Part shown: positions 1 through 10,815 of the stretch, piece by piece
Position numbering within the stretch: the stretch's first letter is position 1
Layout of the letters: each line of letters starts with the position of its first letter
NCBI GenBank assembly: GCA_028571685.1
Contig: CM053143.1
Coordinates: 158,962,329-159,026,328, forward strand
Direction: 5' to 3'
Source of the DNA: Heterohyrax brucei
Lineage: Eukaryota; Chordata; Mammalia; Hyracoidea; Procaviidae
Length of the DNA stretch: 64,000 bases
Notes under the pieces: model-generated
Databases searched by the model: none
What the model saw: only the letters and a program-made list of their open reading frames with translations
What the model was told of the DNA's origin: nothing
Position numbers and translations under genes: made by a program

Positions 1-67
1 TTGTTTTTCTTTTTTTAGTCATGATAATATTTACATAATAGAAGTAAGTCTTAAAATGCAAAATAGA

Positions 68-252
68 TTCCTGGGTGGCACAAATGGTTTGTGCTCAGCT
101 GTGTTACCTGAAAGATTGGCAGTTTGATCCCACTCAGCAGTGCCACAAAAGAAAGGCCTGACAATATGTTTCTGTAAAGTTTACAACACAGAAAACCCCA
201 TGTAGCAGTACAATTTGTAACACGTAGGATCTTTATGAGTCAGAATCAACTT
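68..252 (+). mobile_element. AfroSINE, long variant, diverged
   Basis: tRNA-derived SINE of Afrotheria. The decayed tRNA-like head (gtggcacaaatggtt) is followed by a second block and by the conserved tail with 'tatgagtcagaatcaact'. An extra block of about 40 bp (gcctgacaatatgtttctgtaaag) between head and tail marks the longer variant. A T/G-rich tract (gttgttgttg, about 264-277) follows the tail. Confidence 0.8.
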
Positions 253-302
253 GGTAGTTTTTTTGTTGTTGTTGTTGGGGGAGCAGATTTACTATAGAAA
301 AA

Positions 303-494
303 TGAACCTCTGAGTAGCATAAATTGTTAAGTACTCGACTACCAACAGTACGGTTGATGATTCAGACCCACTCAGAGGCACTTTGAAAGACAGTCCTGAG
401 GCTTTGCTTCTGAAAGGTCACAGCATTGAAAACCCTATGGAGCAGTTCTACTCCGTACCCTTGTGGTTTGCATGAGTTGGAAATGACTTGGGGG
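303..494 (+). mobile_element. AfroSINE, long variant, diverged
   Basis: Second long-variant SINE in the same orientation. Visible parts are the head 'agcataaattgttaagtac', the middle block around 'ctgaggctttgcttctg', the segment 'aaccctatggagcagttc' and the tail 'catgagttggaaatgactt'. The many substitutions suggest an old insertion. Confidence 0.75.
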
Positions 495-1501
495 TAACTA
501 ACAAAAGCAAAGGAAAGTGTTATCTGTGGAGAGCTTAGATTTATGCTTATCAATGAAATTTATCAGGATAGAAAATAAGCTGTCATTATGAGTTATTTCA
601 GCCTGCCAGTCTCATCTACAGGGAACTGGATTAAAAGAGAGAGAGAGAGAGAGAGATAAAATCGGGAATCATAGTGAATTTACAATGAAATCACTGAAGC
701 TAGTTCCTAGTATTCTAGAGGGAATAGATTTTTTTTTTTTTTTTGAGAACACTGTAGTTTCTAGTTGTGGTCATTATAATAGTTAAAGGAGACTATTTAC
801 TGTCTACATGTCATTTAAAACAACATGAATGATGCACTAATTCCCCCAGTGACTAAAATTGCATTTATTTGGCTTTAGTACAGGTGGGAAGAAAGCAGTG
901 GACATAAATGAAAGAGGAAAAACAATCACAGCTCTGAATGCTAAGTACAAGGTTCCTCCAGAGGCACTTGTTTGTTACCTGAAAACCTAAGTCTACTGAT
1001 CTTGAGTTTATCATAGGTACAGTGTGACAACTTTTCACTAATGGGTCCTATGAGGATGCTCATCTGGTTAGGATTTAATCAAACAATGGATGGAAGCAAT
1101 CAGTCATAACTCATAAATGGTGTCTTCTTTTTTTATTCTTCTTCAAATTAGTATCTGTCCTTTGTCATTGTAAAATCATATTTGAAATGTACATCAGTTT
1201 AGTGAGTTTCTGATGTTCAGATAAACAATGGAAAATTCAGTGTAGAGACCTTGAAAACCCAAGAGGAAATTTGATTTTCTTCTCTTTGTCTTTCTCATTT
1301 TACTGAATATTTTGCATCGTAAGAAAAGGCTTTGTTTTTGGATTATTTTGCTGCCTTAAGATTAAAACAAACAAAAAACTTGCTTTATGGCTACTTATTG
1401 TCTTTAATTATAATAGCTTATATTTCTACATATTATAAAGTTTTAAGCCTCACACTGACCTATAAAATGAATATGTTTTTCACTCCCATTCCATTGGTGA
1501 G
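495..1501. other. Unclassified AT-rich sequence
   Basis: No gene or repeat family recognised. It contains a short (GA)n microsatellite at about 636-656 and a T-run at 729-744. A 61-codon open stretch at 1332-1517 runs into the LTR that follows and has no recognisable protein content. Confidence 0.6.
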
Positions 1502-1985
1502 TGTCTTAGTCATCTAGTGCTTCTATAACAGAAATACCACAAGTGAATCACTTTTAAAAGATAAATTATATTTTTGTCACAGTCCAATAAGTTAAAAGTG
1601 CAAATTTAGGGTGTCAGCTATAGGGGAAGATTTTCTCTGCTGGTTCTGGGGTAAGATCACTGTTTTGAATCTTCTCCTGAACTGAAAGCCTCTAAGGCGC
1701 GGGGACCCTGGTCCTTTCCAAAGGGCATGCTCAGCTCCTGGCACTACTTCTTACTGGTATGAGCTCCCTGAATCTTTCTGCTAGCTTCTTTATATCTCGA
1801 GAGACTGCCTCAAGACACATAACAATCTTACACACTGACTCCTGTCCCACCAACACGACTGCTGTCCATTCTCCCTTCGTAGAGGCAGGCTTTAGAACAT
1901 GGGGCAACATCACACAGTGCCGGGAATCACGGCCCAGCCAAACAGTCACACAGCAGTTTTGGGGAACCAAGTTCAATCTATGACA
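1502..1985 (-). mobile_element. MaLR/MLT1-like solo LTR
   Basis: On the + strand it begins 'tgtcttagtcatctagtgc' and ends 'caatctatgaca', the complement of a TG...CA LTR. The block 'ataacagaaataccacaag' and the 3' block with 'tggggcaacatcacacag' recur in at least six other places in the window. Flanks 'gtgag' (1497-1501) and 'gtgaa' (1986-1990) look like a 5-bp target-site duplication with one change, as expected for ERVL-MaLR elements. Family assignment is by resemblance to MLT1 LTRs; there is no internal coding region. Confidence 0.75.
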
Positions 1986-2134
1986 GTGAATAAACTGGGA
2001 TACAGAGTTTAGGGTATCTCCTTCACCTGTTCTGTAAGTAGTAAAACCTAGCAAGTTTACCACACGGCTAAATCTTTTTGTGAGGTGGGGGATGGAACGC
2101 TAGATAAAGGTTTTTGTTGTCGTTTGTTTTTTTA

Positions 2135-2784
2135 TTTTAGTATTTTATTGCACTTTAAGTGAAAGTTTGCAATCCAAGTTAATTTGTCATATAAAACTCT
2201 ACACCCAAATGGTTATGCAACTCTAGCTGCTCGCCCCACCCCGTGACTACACGTTCCGACTTTCCACTCTGAACTTCCTGCATCTGTTCAACCAACACCT
2301 GTCCCCTGCATCTTCTCATCTCATCTCTGGACAGAAGCTGCTAAAACAAACTCATGTATGTAGTTAAGCCAAGAAACACATTCTTCCCAGCATCACTCTA
2401 AGTCTTATAGTGCAGTCTAATCTTTGTCTGAAGAGTTAGCTTCAGTACTGGTTTCAGCTCTAGGCTAACAGAGAGTCCAGAGGCCATGTCCACAGGGGAC
2501 CCTCCAGTCTGTTGGACAATCAAGTCTGGTCTTTTAATAGATTTCTGGTTCTGCACGCCCATTTTTCTCTTGCTACTTCAGGGACTCTACACTGTGTTCC
2601 CTGTCAGGGTAGTCATTGGTGGTGGCCAGGCACCATCTAGTTCTTCTAGTGTCATGCTAATAAAGTCTCCAGATCACATGGCCTCCTTTTGTCCCCTGGG
2701 CTCACATTTTCCTCAAGTCTTTGATTTCCTTCATTCTCCTCTGCTCCAGGTGTATTGATGCTACTTAGATAGCCACTTGCTAAC
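2135..2784 (-). mobile_element. Old L1 3' UTR fragment (first part)
   Basis: Reverse-strand 3' end of an older L1 subfamily, with a T-rich start (poly-A complement) and 3' UTR blocks such as 'ttggtggtggccaggcacca' and 'ttccttcattctcctctgc'. It continues after a nested insertion, at about 3019-3690, where the UTR leads into the end of ORF2. Apparent open reading frames here are incidental. Confidence 0.7.
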
Positions 2785-3018
2785 TTTTTTTATTTTTTTA
2801 TTCTTATTTTCTTTTTCTTTTTGTTATTATGACTGAGTGAAAATGTACATTGCCATATAAATTTACATGCCCACCTGTATGCCACTTCCACTGCTCTCCC
2901 TGCCTGGTGACAGCACACCATTCCTCTGTGCTCCATACATGTCTCATCCTCCCAACAGTCTCCTTTCCCCTCCCCTCCAACCACTCTCCTTCCTCCAGCC
3001 AGACACCACATATAAAAG
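2785..3018 (-). mobile_element. Short 5'-truncated young L1 3' end nested in an old L1
   Basis: The T-rich tail is followed by 'attatgactgagtgaaaatg' and the pyrimidine-rich stretch ending near 'ccttcctccagccag'. This is the same 3' end as in the two near-full-length L1s of this window. Only about 230 bp were copied. It splits the older L1 3' UTR into two parts. Confidence 0.8.
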
Positions 3019-3690
3019 TAGAATGCAGAACATTTCTTAAAAAAACTTAGTTATGCCAATTGACCTAGAGGTCTTCTGAAACCATAGTCTCTAGACCCTG
3101 CCTCTGCTACCCCTCCCTTAAAAATTTTGGGTTGCATTTAGGGAAACCCTTGGCTTTGGTAGAGTCCAGCTGTGATGATTTCCCTTCTACTGCACACTGT
3201 CATTTCCTTCACATAATCTATTTACCATATACTATCTAACATAGGAGCACCCCTCTCTTTCCTTCCCCAGCCTTGTAGCCATCAAAGATTATTTTCTTTT
3301 ATGTTTAAACCTTTTCTTAAGTCCTTAGAATAGTGATCTCATACAATATTTGTCCTTTTGCAACTTACTAATTACTCAACATAATGTCTTTCAGGTAACT
3401 ACATGTTATGAGATGCTTCCCAAAGTTGTCCGTTGTTCTTTATCAGTGCATAGTATTCCGTTGTGTGAATACACAAGTTTGTTTTTCCTTTCATCTTTGA
3501 AGGGCACCTACACTGATTCTATCTTTTTGCCATTGTGGACAGTGCTACGGTATACGTTGGTGTGCATCAGTCTATTCATGTGACAGCCCTTATTTCTCTA
3601 GGATATGTTTCAAGAAATGGGACTGTTGGATCATTATAGTATTTCCATGTTTAGCTTTTTAAGAAAGCACCAAAGTGAAACACATGTTTC
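3019..3690 (-). mobile_element. Old L1 fragment (second part: 3' UTR into end of ORF2)
   Basis: Continues the older L1 after the nested insertion. 'cttagttatgccaattgacc' belongs to the 3' UTR. From about 3380 the complement encodes the diverged C-terminal end of ORF2p (regions corresponding to the DTCTRMF and EHYAMIK-like segments of other copies). Many frameshifts and stops are present. Confidence 0.75.
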
Positions 3691-3773
3691 CTAGCTAGTT
3701 AAGGGCAATATCTAGGATTAACGCAGATTGATTTCTGCAGTGTTTTATTTGTCAAAGTCACCAGTGGGCCTGC

Positions 3774-3847
3774 CTACATTTAGGAAGAAATGAACGCCAT
3801 CTCTTATTGGCAAGGTGCTATTTCATAAGAGTGTGTGTGCGTGCGTG

Positions 3848-3885
<38 letters not shown>

Positions 3886-3948
3886 CTTACCTACACTGAG
3901 GGGGGAAATGGACTCCATCATTTATTGGCAAAATCCTATTGCTAAAGA

Positions 3949-3995
<47 letters not shown>
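3774..3995 (+). repeat. Two-copy repeat unit ending in (GT)n and (AT)n arrays
   Basis: A unit of about 60 bp at 3774-3832 (…gaaatgaacgccatctc…) is followed by (GT)n to about 3884. A diverged copy at 3892-3951 (…gaaatggactccatcat…) is followed by (AT)n at 3950-3995. Both share 'tattggcaa' and end in 'gag' before the array. This looks like an old tandem duplication whose terminal microsatellites evolved into different dinucleotides. Confidence 0.75.
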
Positions 3996-3997
<2 letters not shown>

Positions 3998-3998
3998 A

Positions 3999-4130
3999 AC
4001 TCACTGCCAAGTTGATTTCCAACTCATGGGACAGAGTAGAACTGCCCAAAAGTTTCCAAGGAGTACCTGGTCAATTCAAACTGCTAACCTTTTGTTTAAT
4101 AGTTGTAGTGCTTAACTAATATGCCAACAG
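3999..4130 (-). mobile_element. AfroSINE
   Basis: Reverse copy: the tail complement 'ctgccaagttgatttccaac' is followed by 'gacagagtagaactgccc', 'tttccaaggagtacctgg' and a decayed head 'gtagtgcttaactaatatgc'. It directly follows the (AT)n array. Confidence 0.85.
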
Positions 4131-4847
4131 TGTTTCCAAAAGAGTTTACAGGAGGAGGGATATTATTATGCTGACCTATAGAAAAGTAATTTGCCAAATG
4201 ATATTTAATAAAATATATGAGAAATATATAAGAATAATAATTTGCAATGTTAAAATGAAATAGATGCAAATCGAGTACTATTTTAGAATTTTAAAAAATT
4301 ATGTGCTTAATGAAATCTTGCAAAAATTTTAGCTGAAATTGTTATTAACAGTAATGTTTTTTACTGACAATGATAATTCTCACCTGATCATCTTAATACA
4401 GGAACAGCAAGTTTTTTATATTATTTAAGTCATTAAAAACCTCATTAAATAAAATAATAGTAAATAAATGTTAAAATTTAATATAGGATTAAGTACAATT
4501 AAATGCAAAATTAAGTGACTTCATATGAGGGATTAATATGAATATTTTGGTAGTTTTCATAAAACTGAATGAGGATAACCAAGCATATAAAATTGTAAAT
4601 CATTCTCATGTAAAATAAAGTCTTGCCTTATATCACACATATAAATGAAACTAAAATACTAATGAAAAGTCAGAGATAAAAAATAATAGATAAACACTCT
4701 GACATTGTTAATAAAACATATAAGAATTGGTAACAGCCCAGAGAAGATGAGTATGATATAGATTATAAAATTTTTTTCAACAAGTAGATAATTTATGATG
4801 ATTACTGACTTGGAGCCCTGGTAAAAATTAATCTGTGATTCTTAGTA
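4131..4847. other. Unclassified AT-rich sequence with a duplicated segment
   Basis: No gene recognised. Positions 4597-4676 are repeated almost exactly at 5090-5171, with one clear mismatch over the shared core. Confidence 0.6.
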
Positions 4848-5008
4848 ATTTGGAGCCTTGGTAATGCAGTGGTTAAGGACTCTGCTGGTAACCAAAAAGT
4901 ACTGTTTGGATCTCCCAGTAGCTCCTTGGAAGTCCTATGGAACAGTTCTGTTCTGTCTCATCGGGTCCTTCTGAGTTAAAATCGACCTGATGGCAGTGGG
5001 CTTTATTG
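4848..5008 (+). mobile_element. AfroSINE
   Basis: Head 'ttggagccttggtaatgcag' followed by 'tggttaaggactctgctgg' and the tail 'aaatcgacctgatggcagtg'. A stray 'ttggagccctggtaa' lies about 45 bp upstream at about 4810, possibly a fragment of a second head. Confidence 0.85.
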
Positions 5009-5089
5009 TGAATTTAATAGTTTAAGACAGTGTAAAAGTCATAATAGTCTAAAAGATATAATTTATTCTTTCTGGACCTTATAAAGTTA

Positions 5090-5171
5090 TAAATCATTCT
5101 CATGTAAAATAAAGTCTTGCCTTATATCATACATATAAATGAAACTAAAATACTAATGAAAAGTCAGAGAT
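5090..5171 (+). repeat. Second copy of an 82-bp direct duplication
   Basis: Near-identical to 4597-4676; the only clear difference is c/t in 'atatcacacat' versus 'atatcatacat'. The AfroSINE at 4848-5008 lies between the copies. No repeat family was recognised for the unit. Confidence 0.85.
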
Positions 5172-5187
5172 TGAAAAGCAATAGATA

Positions 5188-5510
5188 TGTTGTTGTTGTT
5201 GTTAGAAATGTTGTTGTTAAACACCATTGACCACTCGCCTCATGTCTGTGTGTACAAAGAACAAATCGTCTTCCAGTCCTTCACTGTCTTCGTAGTCTTT
5301 GCTCTGTTTGGGTCCATTATGTCAACCCATCTCATTGAGCGACTACCTCTCTTTTAGTGACCCTCTACTTTACCAAGCGTGGTATCCTTCCCCATAGTCT
5401 GACCACTAATAACATGTCCAAAGTATGTGACAGAAAGTTTCTGCATTCTCTTCTAAGGAACATTCTGACAGTCCTTATTTCAAGACAAATTTATTTGGTC
5501 TTTTCCTCCT
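5188..5510 (-). mobile_element. RTE (BovB-like) LINE 3' fragment
   Basis: On the + strand a (GTT)n tract leads into 'aaacaccattgaccactcgc', then 'tctcattgagcgactacctc' and 'accaagcgtggtatccttc'. These are the complement of the end of the RTE reverse-transcriptase frame (the CLV-type end seen in full at 51522-51980) and its 3' UTR. It is heavily diverged and 5' truncated. Confidence 0.7.
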
Positions 5511-7499
5511 CTTAAATAGCTTGGGCCTATGTATATCTTATTTTAATGGTAATAATAACTCTTAGAAAGTAAATGTAGAATTCTATGCATGTGCATATAT
5601 GCTCATAGACAAATATATAGTACAGTTATGATCACGAAAGTATCTTTTGTAAAAAAAAGTATCTTTTGTAAATCTGTGTTCAGTGGTTTCTCTGAGAAAC
5701 AAGTATAAATCTTTCTATAGGGATCATCTAACTCTCCTATAGTCTCACGTGTGGAAGAATCACATTCTAGTAACTCTTTGGTAGCTATGACTAAATTCTA
5801 CTCAGAGTGTCTTAGTACCATTTTTGTGTATATTTGTGTATGTATGTGTGCTTGCATTTGTATGTATGCATTAATTCCATACTCCCTGATCAACAAGTTT
5901 AATAAACTTAGAGTTCAGGTACCAGATTGTGAAATTAGCCGGGAAAAGGCTATTCAAATGTCCAGGCTGACCTCTAATAATTTTGATTACAATTAAATGT
6001 GTCCTTCTGTGGCCATTTTTAAAAATCAAAATTTGAATAGAATTTGCCACTGTTAAAATGCCACAGTATCAAGTTCTTAATAATTTGACATTTCATACTG
6101 AGAGCCTACTGCATGAAAGAGGTTGATAAGACACTGGCCAGTTCCACATAAATGTATGCGATGTATACTGTGAAACAAAGGACTGAAGGATAAGCTTGAT
6201 GAAAGCTAAGGAAACATCCTTGGGTTAACTGCTTAAGAAATGTTTGCAAATATATAAAATAATAAATATTAGATGGTTATCAAAAATTGATAAAGAATAC
6301 TCTAGTTGAAATACATGAATATTCATTATTTGAAGATTTCTAAATTTTAAATAACTAAGTTGCAACACTATTCCAATTAAAATTCGAAACTCAGGATTGA
6401 TTTCCGCCTTCCCAAGCTCTTCTCTCTCCCACAGAGTTTTTGGAAGCCAGTCTAGTGCTTAATGTAGTTTTCTTCACCACTTCCTCTTTTAAATGTAAAT
6501 TTTTATATTTACACATGTCACATCCCTTTAATTTGCTCCCTACTTTTAAACTTTGATTTTCAAGGACTCTCCTTTTTAAGAGCCACAGCAACACCAAGCG
6601 AAAACAGCGAAGAGTTTTTGCCCAGGCTGCACTGAAGAGCATTAGGGTAATAAAAGGGATAATTGTGGCTCCCTGCCTTTGCTCTAATTGAAAAACAAGT
6701 AGAGAGCCTTTTCCATTTAACTTTATTGCCTGAGTTCAAACTACTATCTAAGAAAGGCAGCAACACTAGAGTAATTCCTCTAATGTTGCCTTCCTGTTCA
6801 TACAGCAGTTTGAAACCTAGCATTAAAGTGAAGCAGAAGAGGCAATTAGATTTATTCAATTAAAACTGTGTAAAAGAAGTAAAGTTATCAGTTTCATTAT
6901 TAGAAATGCAGGGCTTGGCAAATATTTTCTTGCTAGCCTGGCTACTAGATTTCCTCCATCAGGCTGAAAACCCAGTCAGCATTTGACAGAGTGGTCCAGT
7001 TAATTTATACTGACTGCCAATGAAAACCCTGCTATACCACAGTAATTGTAGAAGTTACATCAGTGATATTTAGGGGCTGAATGTGTCATGTGCCTGCTTA
7101 GAATATTAGATGAATTTCATGAAATTACAACTGTATAGTGAAGTGTCCTTAAAATCACTGGTAAAGTTACTTCAGAGAGTAAACATGATACAATCTAGTG
7201 GGAAGAACACTCTGCTCTAGTTAGGAATCTTGATTTTAATCAAGTGTCTGAAATTTATTGTGCTACCTTTGAAAATAAGTTCTCAGTAATTTCCAAGTGA
7301 ATCAGAATGTTGATTTTTTATGTGAATTTTCCATTTTGCCTTTTGATTTCTTTGTTGCTTGTGAATCAGAATCTTGATTTTGATACAGTGTCTGAAACTT
7401 GTGCTTTTATGAAAATAAGTGATTAATAATTTGCATGTGAATCAGATGCTTTTGGACCACAACTTCTCTTTAGTGTTGTAATCTTGAGAAAGCTTCATG
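5511..7499. other. Unclassified sequence, including a complex GC-richer block
   Basis: No coding gene recognised. Positions about 6360-6880 are free of simple repeats and of any mobile element I recognise, and are less AT-rich than their surroundings. Short open stretches there lack protein features. Positions 7223-7310 and 7366-7449 form a diverged direct duplication (shared 'cttgatttt', 'agtgtctgaaa', 'gaaaataagt', 'gtgaatcaga'). Confidence 0.5.
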
Positions 7500-8345
7500 T
7501 ATGCCAAGCTGGAGCATACTGAAAAAAAGAGGCATCAGGATTGGAGAAAAGACTCATTAACAACCTGCATTATAAAGATGACACAGTGTTGCTTGCTGAA
7601 AGTGAAGAGGATTTGAAATACTTACTAATGATGATAAAATACCACAGGCTTCAGTGTGGATTACACCTGAACCAAGAAAAAAACTCCTCACAGCTGGAAC
7701 AGGAAGCAACATCATGATAAATGGAGAAGAAATTGAAATTGTCAAGGATTTCATCTTATTGGTTTCCACACTCAACACCCGTGGAAACAGCAGGCAAGAA
7801 ATGAAAAGACGTACGGCTTTGGGCAAGTCGGCTGTAGAAGACCTCTTTACAGCGTTGAAAAGTGAAGATATCGCTTTGAAGACTAAGATGCACCTGACCC
7901 AAGCCATGATGTTTTCATCGCATCATACACATGTGAAAGCTGGACGGTAATAAGGAAGACAGAAGAAGAATTGATGCTTTTGAATTGTAGCGTTTAAGAA
8001 GAATGCTGAAGTACCATGGACTATCGAAAGAACAAACAGATCTATCCCGGAAGAAATGTAATCACAATGCTCCTAAGAAGCAAGGATAGCAAGACTGAGT
8101 CTTACATACTTTGAATATGTTGTCAGGAGGGATGAGTCCCTAGAGAAAGACATCATGCTTGGTAAAGTAGAGGATCAGCAAAAAAAGAAGAATACCCCCA
8201 ACAAGATGTACAGACACAGTGGCGGCAAGTTCAGACTCAAGAATAATAAAGATTTTGAAGACGACGCAGGCCGAGACAGTGCTTCCTTGTGTTGTGCTTA
8301 GGGTTACTATCAGCTGAAAGCAACTCAGTGACAACTAACCAAGCC
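7500..8345 (+). pseudogene. RTE (BovB-like) LINE fragment with reverse-transcriptase remnant
   Basis: The sense strand encodes a degraded RTE-clade polymerase. From about 7557 it reads NLHYKDDTVLLAESEEDLKY, whose (K)DDT corresponds to the reverse-transcriptase catalytic [A/Y]xDD motif with the preceding residue changed. It continues with INGEEIEIVKDFILL near 7714, MKRRTALGKSAVEDLF near 7800 and a DAFEL-like segment near 7970. Several frameshifts and stops are present. The 3' end near 8300 (gttactatcagctgaaagc) resembles the AfroSINE tail. Only the last third of the element is present, as is usual for 5'-truncated LINE copies. Confidence 0.85.
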
Positions 8346-8353
8346 AAAAAAAG

Positions 8354-8515
8354 GGAAAACCCCACTGCCGTCGAGTCATTTTTCACTCATAGCAACCCTA
8401 TGGTACAGAGCAGAACTGCTCCATAGAGTTTCTAAGGAATGCCTGGCAGATTTGAACCGCTGAACTTCTGGTGAGCAGACACAGCACTTAACCACTACAC
8501 CACCAGGATTTCAGC
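8354..8515 (-). mobile_element. AfroSINE
   Basis: Clear reverse copy, from 'ccccactgccgtcgagtc' through 'atgcctggcagatttgaacc' to the head complement 'cttaaccactacaccaccag'. It lies immediately downstream of the RTE 3' end. Confidence 0.95.
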
Positions 8516-8984
8516 AACAGTGAGTAATATAAGATCAAATCCATTTTATTTTTTTGCCATTTTCAAATGTAAATGGGTCCATCTTCTCATAAAGATACAA
8601 AATAAAAATAAAAATCACTCAACATATACTTACCTCCTCTTGAGAAGTAGAATAGCTAGTTCCAGCAAATACTATTTCCTCTTTCATGTCCTAGATTTCT
8701 TGGTCACATTTACTCATTCTAAATTTTGATTTCAGTTTCAGTTAAAGAAAGAAAGAAAAGAGATATTACCTTCAATTTGTAAAGACATGCAGGAAATCAA
8801 AGGGAGGCAACAGCTAAGTCCTCATTTCTGCAACTGATCCCAAAGCTGCAACCTTTCTTTATGACTCTGATCATCTCAAACATTAATTTATGATACAATA
8901 CCTCTCAAATCTTTCTATATTCCTTCTGCTTTCGTGTAATTCTCAAGTGGTTTTATATTCACCTAGTTTAATTAATAACTCAAA
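8516..8984. other. Unclassified AT-rich sequence
   Basis: No gene or mobile element recognised. A short (GAAA)n tract lies near 8746-8758. Confidence 0.6.
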
Positions 8985-9612
8985 CGTGCATTCCTGACAT
9001 AACTGAGACCATGCATCCATATGAATAAGGAGTCCTCCATAAAATTTTATATTGAGACTCGTGGAAGCAGCATGCAAGAAATCAAAAAACATGTTGCACT
9101 GGAAAAATTTGCTGCAAAAGACCTCTTTAAAGTGTTGAAGAGCAAAGATGCCACCTTGAAGACGAAGATGCATCTGACACAAGCCATGTTTTTTCAGCCG
9201 CTTCTATGCATACAAAAACAGGATGATGAATAAGATAGACCAAAGAAGAACTGACACCCTTGAATTGTGGGGTAGGTGAAGAATACTGACATATCATGGA
9301 CTGCCAAAAAAACAAACAGATCTATCTTGGAAGAAGTACAAGCAGAATATTCCTTGGAAGCAAAGATGGCATGATACTGCCTCCCACACTTTGAACATGT
9401 TATCAAGAGGGACTAGTCCCTGAATAAGAACATCACGCTTGGTCAAGCAGAAGGTCAAAGAAAAAGAGGAAGAACCTGGATGAGATGGATTGATACAGTG
9501 GTTGCAACAAGGGTAACAATTGTGAGGATGGCATAGGACAGAGCCCTGTTTCCTTCTGTTGCATGCAAGACTCCTATGAGTCCAAACCAACTCCTCAGCA
9601 CCTAATAACAAC
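8985..9612 (+). pseudogene. RTE (BovB-like) LINE 3' fragment
   Basis: Second forward RTE remnant. It reads MQEIKKHVALEKFAAKDLFKVLKSKD from about 9072, then KTKMHLTQAM and a degraded DTLEL segment near 9255. The element ends in a UTR with 'tcctatgagtccaaaccaac' followed by 'cctaataacaacat'. It starts later in the element than the copy at 7500 and is a separate insertion. It is interrupted by stops and frameshifts. Confidence 0.85.
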
Positions 9613-10654
9613 ATAACATTTTGTATTGATCATTGGCAGAATTAGAAGAGGCCTCAGAGGTTTCTTTTTGTTGTACTGATACTTGCTGTTGCTCTTTTAG
9701 TTAGACTATATAACTAATTTTAACTTGGCTCAGTCCCAGGAGACAAAACTTAATCCTCTCCTTATTTTTAAATCTTTATTCAAAGCACAAGAAGCCCAGA
9801 AAAGCCTAGTGGAAGTTAATAGGACCAATATTGTATTTATTGTGGGAAGAATTTCTTCTTTGGTTGCTAAAATATTTAATTCAGTGTCTCTGGGAACTGG
9901 ATGGGAAACTCAAACTGAGATCTACTATTCATACATAATTTTCTTTTTTATGTCTAGATAACCTGTTTCACTCCTAATTTATTTTAACTAACTACTGTGA
10001 TAGTTAGTACAAAATGCAAACTACTATGTGTCGTTAATGTATTGTCCTGACTGTCTATTTTGGTAATTGTTCCTATTTTACCTCTATTGTTAACACTTTC
10101 ATTCTAACATCTTAGGATCCATTCAAAAGCCCACTGAAATCTCTGGCCTAAAAATGCTTACCACACTTTTATCACACCATTCCACAATTCGTCTCTTAGT
10201 GTCATGATGAATGTGTAGTGAACAACTTGGAGTTTGTCATCATCAACCTTAGGAACATAAGCATTGTTATAGCTATCATGGATTAGAATATTCTAGGAAA
10301 CTCTCTTAACAATTTAATGGCTATTAACTTATTCAAATATCAAATTAACTGTATAAGTAATGCTGTTAATCCATTTTGTAAAGAGGAAACTGAAACGCAA
10401 TGACTTGCAAAAAGTTTTGTATTTAAGAAATTGTTGGTCATACCATATGAATTAATCTAGCACTCTTATTTTCCTTAGTCTTTGAATTCTTTACTAATCT
10501 CAGTGAATCTTTGGCATCTCAATTTATTTGGTGCTACAGGTGAATCTAGGTTTCAGTCAACTAAGCAAACAAACAAGCAATTACAATCCCTTGTAGTTGC
10601 TCTAATTTGCTCATTAAAAAAGAGAGGAGGGGGAAAAAAAACCATTTCTGAGTC
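9613..10654. other. Unclassified AT-rich sequence
   Basis: No gene, RNA or recognised repeat. Open stretches of 60-80 codons here have no recognisable composition or motif. Confidence 0.6.
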
Positions 10655-10815
10655 AGTGACTCTCTCCTTTGACTACACATTGTAATTATCTGGGGACCTT
10701 TAAAATTTACTGATGTCATGGCCACACCTCAGGCTAATTATATCACTGTCTCTTGAGTGAATGCTCAAGCATAGGTTTTAAAGAAGTTTCTAAAAATGTA
10801 GGAACAGCCTGATCA
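10655..10815 (+). mobile_element. MER5-like hAT-Charlie DNA transposon remnant
   Basis: The run 'tgtaattatctggggacctt' followed by 'aaaatttactgatgtcatgg' and 'ccacacctcag' resembles the common eutherian non-autonomous hAT elements of the MER5 group (aatcacctgggg…cttttaaaa…actgatg…ccccacc). Recognition is from memory of the consensus; ends are approximate. Confidence 0.55.

Noticed and set aside
3815-4015. Open frame of alternating Cys/Val and Ile/Tyr
   Set aside because: Translation of the (GT)n and (AT)n microsatellites.
7557-7907. 116-codon open frame on the minus strand
   Set aside because: Antisense shadow of the RTE reverse-transcriptase remnant, whose sense reading shows recognisable RTE residues.
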